This document shows, in pieces, positions 1 through 8,443 of a stretch of 15,485 nucleotides of DNA. The position numbers were made by a program, and so were the translations under genes. The first letter of the stretch is position 1, and each line of letters opens with the position of its first letter. The stretch spans positions 1 to 15,485 of the forward strand of contig JALLBK010000503.1 in NCBI GenBank assembly GCA_036940085.1. Direction: 5' to 3'. This DNA comes from Discostella pseudostelligera. Its lineage: Eukaryota; Bacillariophyta; Thalassiosirophyceae; Thalassiosirales; Thalassiosiraceae. Below the pieces are notes generated by a model that saw only the letters and a list, made by a program, of their open reading frames with translations, searched no databases and was not told the origin of the DNA.

Positions 1-261
1 GCCATAGCACTCAAAGCCACACATCGCTCCTCGTCAAAGAGCATAGGAGGCATTCTCCTCCATTCTCTGCGCCCATCATGTTAATTATGTCAAAGATGAT
101 GCCTCATCAGTAGCTGCTCATCGAGCACTTTGCTCTTTTCCCTTCGCGCTTGCGCTCCTACGAGGCTTGCACCCAGCACCACACTGCAACTTCACCATCA
201 TCTATTGCTTTTCATCCATGGTAGAGTAACTCTGCATCACGCCTCACTGACCTAAAATAAT
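1..261. other. 5' flank of the ApaH-like phosphatase gene
   Basis: No coding region is supported here; the longest edge-open plus frame closes after 27 codons. The segment probably holds the promoter and 5' UTR of the phosphatase gene. A tiny upstream ORF, ATG-GTA-GAG-TAA, lies at 218-229, and would matter only if transcription starts upstream of it. An in-frame TAA at 253-255 fixes the N-terminal limit of the downstream gene. Confidence 0.5.
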
Positions 262-1830
262 ATGGGAAATCAAATTGGCATCACCGCCGCCTCCGCCACC
301 TCGTCACCCTCACCACACCGCTCCGCCTCACCTTCCGCGGCGTCTGGCACTCCCACATCCTATTCGGCGTCGTCGTTTGCTTCTTCGCCTTCTTCGTTGT
401 TGTCCACGAATAGTGCATCCCAAGTAGTAGAAGTTGAAAAAGATGAGGAATTGGTACCATCTGCGGAAGTAGTCGAGATGTCATCAAATACAACAGCAGC
501 AACCACAGCCACCACCACTACATCGACAACGAATGCAACACAAGCTGCAACAACGACATCCACAATAAGTAATGGGAGGAGATTGCGCAACACTCCAGCA
601 GATCGATACTATGAACAACATCAAAAGATACCACTGCCTACAATATTACATGATAATTTGGAACGATTAATGCAGAGGATGGAAGCGATGCAGGACCTGA
701 ACAACAACAACAATGGGGAAGGAGTTGCTGCCGAGCTCGATATTGCTCCTCTATCGATTGGAAGTGGTCATGTTCATCCTCAGAACAATATCAACACCAC
801 CACCGACACCATAACCACCGCCACTAAGGATGCTATCCAGAGGAGCAAACGAATACTAGTCATCGGGGACGTACACGGCTGCATCACCGAACTTCACTCT
901 CTCGTCGAAAAGGCCACAACCCAACACAATTCCGGCATACCCTTTGCAGCCATTGTAATTGTCGGTGATTTATGCAACAAGGGTCCACACTCCACAGCTG
1001 TCATTCGACATGTCCGTACACAACCCAATTGGTTCTCTATCCGTGGGAATAATGAAGATCGAGCATTGACCTATGCATTAACCCAATGGGAGGAAAATGA
1101 TACCTCCATAAAACAAAAGTATAAATGGATTGCATATGGGGATGATCCATTATCGGATGAGGATGTGGAATGGATGGCGAATTTGCCGTATACGATTACA
1201 ATTCCCAAGACAATGTTCAAAGATTATTATACGGGTGATGAAGATGAGGATGTTAAGGATCTTGCAGAGGAGACGAATTTGGATTGCAGAAGTAGTGGTA
1301 TTACCAATGAAGATGCCGATGCTGACAATGAATCAAGGACAACATCACCGAAGCGACGACAACAACGACGGAGACTACACGACGACGATATATTAATAGT
1401 GCATGCTGGACTAGACTCACGAATACGTACTTTGGAAAGTCAGGAAATCAATACAATGATCAATATACGGGATGTACAGCTCAATGGCAAAGCCACCACT
1501 ACCACGAACGATGATGACGAGAGCAATACCAATGGCGAGGATGAGAATGGCAGCAGCAACGACAATAATACCAATTCTAATGAGCAGGATCATGGCGAGA
1601 AGAAAAATAAGAAGGAACGAACTCCCTGGGCAAAATTATGGCGTGGTCCACAACTCGCGATTTTTGGTCATGACGCCCGACGGGGACTACAGACTGAAGA
1701 ATTTGCCATTGGATTAGATTCCGGATGTTGTTATGGACGGGAACTGACGGGTATAATATTACCGGAGGGGGAGTATGTTAGCGTGGAAGCGACAAAAGTG
1801 CATTGTCCATTTAAGAAGAAGAAAAAGTAG
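262..1830 (+). CDS. ApaH-like phosphatase (calcineurin-like metallophosphoesterase)
   Basis: Single-exon gene for 522 aa. The metallophosphoesterase signature is in order: GDVHG (202-206), GDLCNKGP (235-242), RGNNED (261-266), VHAG (380-383), FGHDARRGLQ (468-477) and GLDSGCCYG (484-492). The GDxxxKGP form and the GHDAxRGLQ block point to the bacterial-ApaH-derived ALPH group rather than PP1/PP2A. Known ALPHs include yeast Ppn2, a polyphosphatase, and trypanosome ALPH1, an mRNA decapping enzyme; the substrate here cannot be told from sequence. About 200 N-terminal residues are Ser/Thr-rich and probably disordered. Two charged low-complexity inserts (about 318-376, ending in a basic KRRQQRRR stretch, and about 406-453) interrupt the fold, which explains the length against about 280 aa for bacterial ApaH. 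The start MGNQIGI fits the loose PROSITE myristoylation pattern; this is weak evidence. The third motif has Asn264 where His is usual. The start is supported by an in-frame TAA nine bases upstream. The gene is convergent with VPS37. Confidence 0.9.
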   Translation: MGNQIGITAASATSSPSPHRSASPSAASGTPTSYSASSFASSPSSLLSTNSASQVVEVEKDEELVPSAEVVEMSSNTTAATTATTTTSTTNATQAATTTSTISNGRRLRNTPADRYYEQHQKIPLPTILHDNLERLMQRMEAMQDLNNNNNGEGVAAELDIAPLSIGSGHVHPQNNINTTTDTITTATKDAIQRSKRILVIGDVHGCITELHSLVEKATTQHNSGIPFAAIVIVGDLCNKGPHSTAVIRHVRTQPNWFSIRGNNEDRALTYALTQWEENDTSIKQKYKWIAYGDDPLSDEDVEWMANLPYTITIPKTMFKDYYTGDEDEDVKDLAEETNLDCRSSGITNEDADADNESRTTSPKRRQQRRRLHDDDILIVHAGLDSRIRTLESQEINTMINIRDVQLNGKATTTTNDDDESNTNGEDENGSSNDNNTNSNEQDHGEKKNKKERTPWAKLWRGPQLAIFGHDARRGLQTEEFAIGLDSGCCYGRELTGIILPEGEYVSVEATKVHCPFKKKKK

Positions 1831-2079
1831 TATGCAGTAGAAAAGTGGAAGGTGCGTGAGAAGGAGGTAGCTATGGGCGGTCAAAGAAGCGGATGTGGGG
1901 GTGGGAGGTTTGAGGCGGGAAGCACCAAAATAGATGAACACACCATAAGGCAACGTCAAATTTCATGTGTATAAATTTCATGCTACCATTCAATACTATA
2001 CTATTTGCATGCTTCTCAGGGAGGCGAGCGCAATTATCATAATAGCTCTAGCCATCTCTCTCTACATTGTTTCCTATTC
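1831..2079. other. Convergent 3' intergenic gap
   Basis: This gap of 249 bases lies between the stop of the phosphatase and the stop of VPS37, which read towards each other. It should contain both 3' UTRs and polyadenylation sites. I see no coding frame, tRNA or repeat in it. Confidence 0.6.
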
Positions 2080-3497
2080 TTACAATAGCGGCGGGAATAT
2101 GCTATCTTTCTTTTGTAATGTCGCCGTGGAATTCTCCAACCGTTCAATCTTCGCCGCTCGACAATGATACAATGTCCTCATCTCCATAAATTGTTTCACA
2201 AAATCACCGACATCTTCGGCACTGCCACCACCACTACCAGTACTACTGCTCCCACCCCCCGATTCTATCCACCGATCCGCCAATGATTCCGACAATCGAT
2301 ATGCCTCCTTCTTCGCTACATTCATTTCCGATATGACAGTTTGTACCGAGGGTGGTTCAGTCATGGACACTCTCCGAGCATGCAATGTATTGTAATGTTG
2401 CAATTGGGACGTAACCTCCATTTCCAACGCCAGTATCTCCGATTGCATTTCCTCCAATTGTGTCTCATGTTGTAAATTGGATTTGGCCATGTCAACATTC
2501 GATTGCTCAATTCCCAACTTTATTTCACGTAATGTTTGTACCTCGTTGGTTTGTTCAATGAAGGAATCGAGTTGGGATTGTGTTCTCATGAGGCGTTTAA
2601 TTTCAGAAGAGGACATGGATTCAATGGTGGGGAAGGAGGGGGGAATAGACGGTATTAGGGCTTCGATTTCTTCGTCGGAGACATCAAAATTTGGTTTTGG
2701 GTTTGGCTTCTTCTCCTTCTGGTGGATAGGGGGATGACTTGTTGAGCCGGTTGGCCTGGTAGTAGTAGTTGTTGATGATGTTGTCGTGGATGTCGTTGGC
2801 GCAGGAGGAGTGGGGGCACTCGTCCGGTCTGCTAGATTTTTCTGAAATTGTTTCAATTTCACATCGGTTATTTCAATGATTGTCGCTTGAAGGGCACGAG
2901 GGTGGTACAAGAGACGGGACGGAAATTGCAATTAGAAATACATGCGCTATTGCATTGCTTCAAAATCCGGATGCAATTACTCACGTGGATTTAATTGAAA
3001 ATGCTGGATTACGGCATACACCGCATCTCCCAATTTCATCTTGGAATGTTTCCATTGTTTGTCTGATGAGATGGGTGAATAGCCCACCACCTTCATTTGA
3101 GTATCAATCCAATTGTGTTGGGCATGCACACCATGCAATGCCATGATCGGTGTTCGAAAAACATTGTGGGGTAGGGTCACTCGTAAGATGAGTGCGTAAC
3201 CATTGGTAGTTTGGAAGACGGTTTCGTAGATTGTGTCATCTTGAAACAGCATTTGGGGTTAGAGAGAGTGTGAGATATTACCAGTAGACACAACATGCAA
3301 CACTGGTGCAACACTGGTGCAACACTGACGAACATACCATGCGACACTTTTCGAGTGCTCGGTTTCAGGACAGAATGATTCAAATAGGAAGAAAGATGAA
3401 TGTTCCTACTAATGATAATAGACGAAGACTGCGACGATGAAGGTGCTGCAGCCGCCGGTTTGGACGGCGCTGGCGCCGGCGTGGTGGTCCAAAACAT
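2080..3497 (-). CDS. VPS37: VPS37A-type ESCRT-I subunit (UEV + Mod_r), three exons
   Basis: ESCRT-I component that, with TSG101 and VPS28 homologues, sorts ubiquitinated cargo into multivesicular bodies. Exons on the minus strand are 3497-3338, 3239-2985 and 2885-2080, giving 406 aa. Intron 1 (3337-3240, 98 nt) has donor GTATGT; intron 2 (2984-2886, 99 nt) has donor GTGAGT; both end in TTCAAG and both are phase 1. Splicing joins KVSH to DDTIYETVF and QLNP to PTIIEITDV, restoring one frame. Residues about 27-140 look like a UEV fold, with two strand-rich stretches and an NPP at the end. A Thr/Pro linker spans about 160-200. Residues about 220-388 are the Mod_r (VPS37) domain: SSEIKRLMRTQSQLDSFIEQ, then coiled coil, then FMEMRTLYHCRAAKIERLE at the end. 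A Gly/Ser loop (about 345-365) interrupts it. The start at 3497 is chosen because the preceding CAAACAACC is typical 5' UTR and promoter motifs lie 110-290 nt upstream. An in-frame ATG cluster near 3660 is an alternative. Confidence 0.85.
3296..3328. repeat. 11-bp tandem repeat in VPS37 intron 1
   Basis: The unit TGCAACACTGG occurs at 3296-3306 and 3307-3317, with a third copy at 3318-3328 that differs only in its last base. It lies wholly inside the first intron of VPS37, close to the donor side. Confidence 0.85.
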
Positions 3498-3606
3498 GGT
3501 TGTTTGCTGTTGCTGTCGTGGTTGTTTGATGTGGATGAGAGTTGAGAGTACGTTTTGTGTGGGGTGGTGGGTGGATTGTGGCAGATCAGAAAAGGGCCTG
3601 CCTTCG

Positions 3607-3845
3607 TTTCCCGCCAAAACGAAAGTAACATCCGTAGGAGCGGGGGCGGCGCCCATGGTCATCATCATTTTTCCATTTTCAAGCGATGATTTTGTTTTTG
3701 TGGCGGTGTGGGAGGATAGATTCGTTTCGAAATTGAAAAAGATACTCCTACTTAACAAAATTTAAAATTAAATTTTGAAATTAAAAAGATACTTAACAAC
3801 AAACACCATTCCACCACCTCCACGAACCGGAGATTACCCGCCAAA
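3607..3845. promoter_or_regulatory. Candidate bidirectional promoter, VPS37 / DNAJ
   Basis: The two genes diverge and their start codons are 571 bp apart. Within the gap are TTTCCCGCC at 3607-3615, in the near-palindromic context CGTTTCCCGCCAAAACG, and ACCCGCCAAA around 3836-3845. Both resemble E2F/DP sites (TTTSSCGC class). Between them are two AAGATACT elements (3739-3746, and AAGATACTT at 3786-3794) flanking an AT-rich stretch (about 3755-3785). The same two motif types recur near 14110-14255. The match to E2F is by consensus only; binding is inferred. Confidence 0.4.
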
Positions 3846-3905
3846 TTGTTTTAAGGCATTGTACCAATTCCTACGTTTGTGAGCCACGGACGTGATCTTG
3901 GCCAC

Positions 3906-3939
3906 CCAAAAGCCAAAAGCCAAAAGCCAAAAGCCAAAG
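3906..3939. repeat. 7-bp tandem repeat (CCAAAAG)n
   Basis: Four perfect copies of CCAAAAG are followed by a shortened copy, CCAAAG. The array sits about 130 bases upstream of the DNAJ start codon, probably in its promoter or 5' UTR. Confidence 0.9.
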
Positions 3940-4068
3940 CTGCGACATCCACCACATCATGCCACACTACCACCGAAACCAACACCACCACCGCACTCAT
4001 TCCACCCACTCTCCCTCGGACGAACCCTCCCGTATCTCTATCGGCATCGGCATTGATTAATAACAATC

Positions 4069-5772
4069 ATGTTTTTTGGCGGCGATCCATTCGAACACTT
4101 TGCGGGCATGCATGGCGGCCATGGTGGTGGCGGTGGATCTCGTCGTTCCGGCATGGCGGCACGAGATGTCGATACTACCAAGCTTTATGAGACGCTCGGT
4201 GTAAGTTTGGCTTTTGCTGTTACATATGAAGTGTTTTCTTTGTCGTCGTGAGGTGCTTGTTATAGAGAGAGTGTGAGTGGAGAGAGTGCGTATGCTGGGT
4301 TGTAGTTCTGGGTTAAGTACCCAGTGGGGTTGACTTTGGCATTGATTGCCACCAGCTATCGATGAAATGAAGTCGTTGACATTGCTTGACAGTCCAGGGT
4401 GGGGGTTATTGGAAATTCGAGTAGTCGAGCGCGAGTGTATAGAGAGACCAATTATGTTTACCCCACAGTCGAATTGATTATGGTGCATGGCGACCTTGGC
4501 TCCGTCACATGAAACATGACACATGACATGATGTCAAACTATTTTGTGGTCGATGATTTACCAAAGCCAAAGTAGTACCTCACAACCCATTGCACTTCTT
4601 TCTCTTCAAACCTCTCACTTTGGCAATCATAATTGCTTGGAACGTGGAAATAGGTTGATAAAAATGCCAGCGAGAAAGAAATCAAAACAGCCTACCGTAA
4701 ACTTGCCGTGAAGCATCACCCCGACAAAGGAGGGGATGAACACAAATTCAAGGAGGTATCGGCTGCATACGAGGTCCTCTCTGACAAGGAGAAACGATCA
4801 AAATATGACAAGTATGGTCTGGAGGGTTTGGGTGACGAGGGTGGTGGAGGGGGTGGTCCCGACGATTTATTCTCCATGTTCTTTGGAGGGTCTCGCGGTG
4901 GTCGTTCCGCGGGTCCTCGCAAAAGCGAGAATATCAACCACCCTCTCAAGGTTAGTCTGGAGGACTTGTACAATGGCAAGACAGCGAAAATTGCCATTAA
5001 TCGACAAGTGATTGTGGGTGAATCGAAAATGTGTACCGCCTGTGATGGACAGGGTGTGGTGGTGGAATTACGACAAATTGCATTGGGGATGGTGCAACAA
5101 CTCCAACGTCGTTGTGCTGAATGCGGTGGACAAGGATATTGTGCTACAAGGAAGAAGGAGCGTAAAGTATTGGAAGTGCATGTTGAGAAGGGGATGCAAC
5201 ATAATCAAAAGATTACTTTCCTTGGTATGAGTGATGAGAAACCGAACATGGAAGCGGGGGATATCAATTTCATTATTCAGGAGAAGGAACATGAATTGTT
5301 TAAACGCAAGGGTGCAGATTTGTTGATTACGAAAACATTGAGTCTCAATGAGGCCCTATGTGGATTCGAATGGATGATAGAACACTTGGATGGACGAGAG
5401 ATTGCGATTAAATCAAGACCCGGAGAGGTTATTAAGCCGGAAGCATCGTCAAGTCATCCATTCGTTAAGATTGTCCCGAATGAGGGCATGCCATCTCACG
5501 GAAATCCATTCATTAAGGGGAACTTATACGTTTTGTTCCGGGTGGAATTTCCGTCGGATGGAGAGCTGACGAAGAAGAATGTATATGAACTGAAGAAGTT
5601 GCTTCCCCGTCCTGCCATGGATATTTCATATGATGAAGAGAAAGTAGAAGTTGTTCATCTGGAGCAGGCCGACGTCAAGAACTTTGGAAAGGGAGGCGCA
5701 GTCAACCATAATAACGATGATTCAGATGATGACGAGGAAGGCCCTGGCCAAGTCCAGTGTCAGCAGTCGTAG
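4069..5772 (+). CDS. DNAJA-type Hsp40 co-chaperone with one zinc centre, two exons
   Basis: Exons 4069-4200 and 4654-5772 encode 416 aa. The intron (4201-4653, 453 nt, GTAAGT...ATAG, phase 0) falls inside the J domain after YETLG and resumes with [11 protein letters not shown]. The J domain spans about 34-98 with the HPD tripeptide at 66-68, which stimulates Hsp70 ATPase. A Gly-rich segment follows (about 105-125), then the substrate-binding CTDs and a conserved C-terminal block (ALCGF, NEGMP, LLP). Type I family members carry four CxxCxGxG motifs; here only two are seen, C171-C174 and C198-C201, equivalent to motifs 2 and 3 (zinc centre II). Motifs 1 and 4 (centre I) are absent: the expected first is a short gap in VIVGESK, and the fourth is replaced by RKKERK with a lone C207. 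The last four residues, CQQS (413-416), form a CaaX box like the farnesylated CQTS of human DNAJA1, suggesting membrane attachment at ER or other cytosolic faces. An acidic run precedes it. Confidence 0.92.
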
Positions 5773-6071
5773 ATATATTATTCGGGGGACGTGATGTATT
5801 TACTTGGGCATAGAGTCAAACGAAATTGCATAGAATTAAAACAACTAAAGAAGATATCGGTGATACACGCATAATCCGAGTTGATTTAGTTTCTTCATCT
5901 CAACTAGTTTAAACTACTGTAATCGAATCTCCTACATGCCGAACGATGACAATCATACCAGCAATACACCAAACAAATTGCAAGCTGCTCGAAGGAGTAC
6001 TCAAAATGAGGATGAAGAAGAAGCGCCTTCTTCCATTGGCGAGCGAAACAAACTCGCAATCCTATCCATGA
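5773..6071. other. Convergent 3' gap between DNAJ and the pteridine reductase
   Basis: 299 bases between two stop codons of convergent genes, presumably both 3' UTRs. A plus-strand open frame starts at 5936 and runs to 6175, overlapping the last 104 bases of the reductase. It matches no family I know and is not called as a gene. Confidence 0.5.
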
Positions 6072-7560
6072 TCAGCGCACCAGATGGAATGCAGCACCAC
6101 CACTCCCATCCTTTCTATTCTTGGCAATCACCTTCACCAAGGAACCCGAATGAGGCCGCAAATGAGGTTGTTTGATCCACTCCCCAATCTCATTGGCAAT
6201 TAGTATTGGTTTCACCATCTTACTGTACCGATCATCATTACCACCGCCATCCTCGTCTCCACCTCCAAGCATGGCACGGTTGGCAGGAGTGTCAATCATT
6301 AATGGAAGGATCCCCACAGCAGTAGTGTTATTTTCTTCGTGACATGTCGGTCCCCAAGATTGGATAAGATGGTGTGCCGCAGACTTGGCAGAACCGTATC
6401 CGATCATTCCAGGTGTGGGTGACAAGGCAGCAGAAGCTCCGATGATGACAAATAACCCTGAGATAACATGTTTTTCGTTAATAAGATGGGTGAGAATAAT
6501 GCTTAAATCAGCAATCATCAAAGCTTTGCATCCACACAATCACACTCTCACCTCCTCTCTTCATGAATCGACGCCCAATCTGACTTGCCGCAACAATCGG
6601 ATAATAGTTCATCCTCATCATACGTTCGCAAATCTCTGCATTTTCCGTCGCAAACCCCTCCTCGACATCGACATCTCCTGACGCACCGGTATTAGACATT
6701 TCGAAAAGATAATCCGCAAGGTCGACATCTCCCGCCCACCCCCCAGAAGTACAAACAATGGCATCAAATAAATTGTCCTTCTCCCGTTTCTCGCGTCTAC
6801 CGCTTGGCAGTTGCAGGTAGGTTGACACTCCCCGAAAAAGCTCACCAGTGAGATCGGCCAATGATGATTCTCGCGGTAGGCAAATATATTCACTCAACCC
6901 AAGTGCCTTTGAACTCATTACCGGAGTAGGAGAATCATTATTTTCCCAGGCAACAACGTCGGCACCTACGACATCCCAATTGCATTTATCCCCCCCGAAA
7001 TGTGAAACCAATGTCTTGCCCAAAATGCCCGCCGAGCCTACGACAAGAATTTTCTTCTTGTTCTCCTTTGTTTCAATAATTCCTCTGTCAGCATCTCCGA
7101 AGGAATATTTTCCAAATTGATCGTCGTTGTTATTCTTGTAATTGTTACTGCTGTGACTTTTTCCATTGAGGCCATCTTTATTGCGTGGGTAATGTACGCG
7201 TCTGCCACCGCGATCACGAGCAAAATGTCGCCATTGAAACCGACAGTTGTTGTTGCTACTGGATAATGAGTCATAATGATTCACACTGCTGCTATTGTTG
7301 TGAATTGTAGTCGGGAGGGATAAATACAGACTTCGTTGAGAAGTTGATGAAGCGCTTCGCATAAGTAGTATTTGCTGTTGCACCGACGAAGATGGGTGTA
7401 GGCGCACATCATGGGCAGTGCTGAAGATTGCACCTCTTCCTGCTGATACAGCAGCTGAATTCCATGACACTGAACGATATAATTTTGATGTGATTGCCGA
7501 AACCGGCGGCAATATCGCTACTACTTTGGATGATCGTCCCATCATCATCATCATCGTCAT
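6072..7560 (-). CDS. QDPR: Quinoid dihydropteridine reductase (SDR fold), two exons, N-terminal leader
   Basis: Regenerates tetrahydrobiopterin from quinonoid dihydropterin with NAD(P)H, supporting pterin-dependent hydroxylases. Minus-strand exons 7560-6552 and 6457-6072 give 464 aa. The 94-nt intron (6551-6458) has donor GTGAGA, acceptor TCTCAG and a TTAAC branch-like site; splicing joins MKRGG to LFVIIGASAAL. The SDR core starts near 169: GSAGILG (175-181) for the dinucleotide, DAIVCTSGGWAG (266-277), PTPGMIGYGSAK (350-361) holding the catalytic Tyr357-xxx-Lys361 pair, then MIDTPANR (390-397) and SGSL near the end. These blocks follow animal QDPR closely. Family members are about 240 aa; this one adds about 168 N-terminal residues. 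The first 50 contain no Asp or Glu and several Arg/Lys, which fits a mitochondrial presequence; no diatom plastid ASAF motif is evident. Further residues (78-165) are Ser/Asn-rich. The start lies in a trinucleotide repeat giving a Met run, so which Met is used is uncertain; an in-frame TGA lies a little upstream. Confidence 0.85.
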
Positions 7561-7579
7561 CGTCGTCGTCGTCGTCGTC
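7540..7579. repeat. Trinucleotide repeat (CAT/CGT)n over the QDPR start codon
   Basis: A run of CAT repeats passes into CGT repeats. Read on the minus strand it gives Thr codons, then MTMMMMM at the start of the reductase. Length change here would add or remove candidate start codons without shifting the frame. Confidence 0.9.
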
Positions 7580-7633
7580 TTTGTCTTTTGCTTTTGCCTT
7601 CAATTTTTGTGTGGCGGTATGGATGCCATCATC

Positions 7634-7692
7634 TTCCCGCCATTTTGCCACATTCGTCCACCTTTCTTCCCGCAAATTTCGGGCTCCACGTG
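7634..7692 (-). promoter_or_regulatory. Candidate QDPR promoter elements
   Basis: TTCCCGCCATTTT (from 7634) and TTCCCGC (7667-7673) are E2F-like, and a CACGTG G-box/E-box sits at 7687-7692. They lie 75-130 bases upstream of the QDPR start. The call rests on consensus resemblance and on the same motif preceding other genes in the window. Confidence 0.3.
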
Positions 7693-8171
7693 GACTTGAG
7701 AGATCGTCTGTCTGGCATCGGGAGTGTTCCTCTTCAACCATGAGCTTGAACAACCACTTCATGCATGCTAATGTATCTCTAGAGGAGGAAATGCAGGCCG
7801 TTATCTTAAAGTAAACTACTCTATGGAACTCAAGTTGTTATGAATATCGGCGACTACCTACACGCTTTGAACAACATACATCTTCGCTATGGCCGTAGTT
7901 CTCTCCATTATTAGCATCTCCACGACGAAACACCCGGAAAAGCAGATGCGAGATCCACAGCATGTCGATGCATGCTTCGACTCAATCGACGAGCCCCACA
8001 AAAGAACACACTTCACTTCACTTCTTTTTGGACAGCTGCCTACAGCACCGTAATTACAAGCATTCGGAGTACTTAACCATCAAGTTGGTGCTCAATTTTG
8101 GTCCATGGCCGTTATTTTGTCGTCCATCACCCACGTGAAAGATCAGAAGCAACTCATGTCATTGTCATTTC

Positions 8172-8443
8172 CTACGTAGTATGAATATTCATCCTCTTCA
8201 TCGCATCGGGTGAAGTACGAAGATCCATGCCCTCCGACGTGGATACGACCTCAGCAATTACATCCTTCCCGTGTACTGGACAATATTAGCCTGCTCGACA
8301 GTGTAGCAACCATGGTCCCGTAAAACGATAGCGTCCAGCATACTGATGAGCTTGGAATCGGAGAAGTTATCGATGCACACACCTTTCCACGTATATGTCA
8401 GCGACAAGGTAGAAAGGAGACGGCAAAAAAGTTGAGATCTCGT
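8172..8443 (-). pseudogene. Possible decayed coding fragment, family unknown
   Basis: On the minus strand, 8443-8258 is open for 61 codons and reads like coding sequence (WKGVCIDNFSDSKLISMLDA, then VEQANIVQYTG). After YTG a one-base shift continues into a second open frame (KDVIAEVVSTSEGMDLRTSP...) that ends with TAG at 8174-8172. A third frame also stays open nearby. I do not recognise the family. It could be a frameshifted pseudogene, an exon of an unresolved gene, or chance. Confidence 0.25.

Noticed and set aside
3659..3673. Alternative VPS37 start in a cluster of ATGs with a good ACCATGG context
   Set aside because: It would place the E2F-like site inside coding sequence and add a low-complexity leader. 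The CA-rich leader before 3497 and the motif distances favour the downstream ATG, but this stays open.
3400..3765. 121-codon plus-strand frame
   Set aside because: It is antisense to VPS37 exon 1 and crosses the bidirectional promoter; it is a compositional shadow of Ala/Gln-rich codons.
4057..4524. 155-codon minus-strand frame across the DNAJ intron
   Set aside because: It is antisense to DNAJ exon 1 and the intron, with no recognisable domain. The splice sites and J-domain continuity explain this region better.
5936..6175. 79-codon plus-strand open frame after the DNAJ gene
   Set aside because: It overlaps the conserved 3' end of the pteridine reductase on the other strand, matches no family I know, and lies where two 3' UTRs are expected. 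It is the least certain of the rejections.
7409..7762. 117-codon minus-strand frame with an Asp run
   Set aside because: The Asp run is only the trinucleotide repeat in another frame, and the frame overlaps the QDPR coding start and its E2F-like sites.
7494..7814. 106-codon plus-strand frame with a Ser run
   Set aside because: It is antisense to the QDPR N-terminus; its Ser run is the CAT/CGT repeat.
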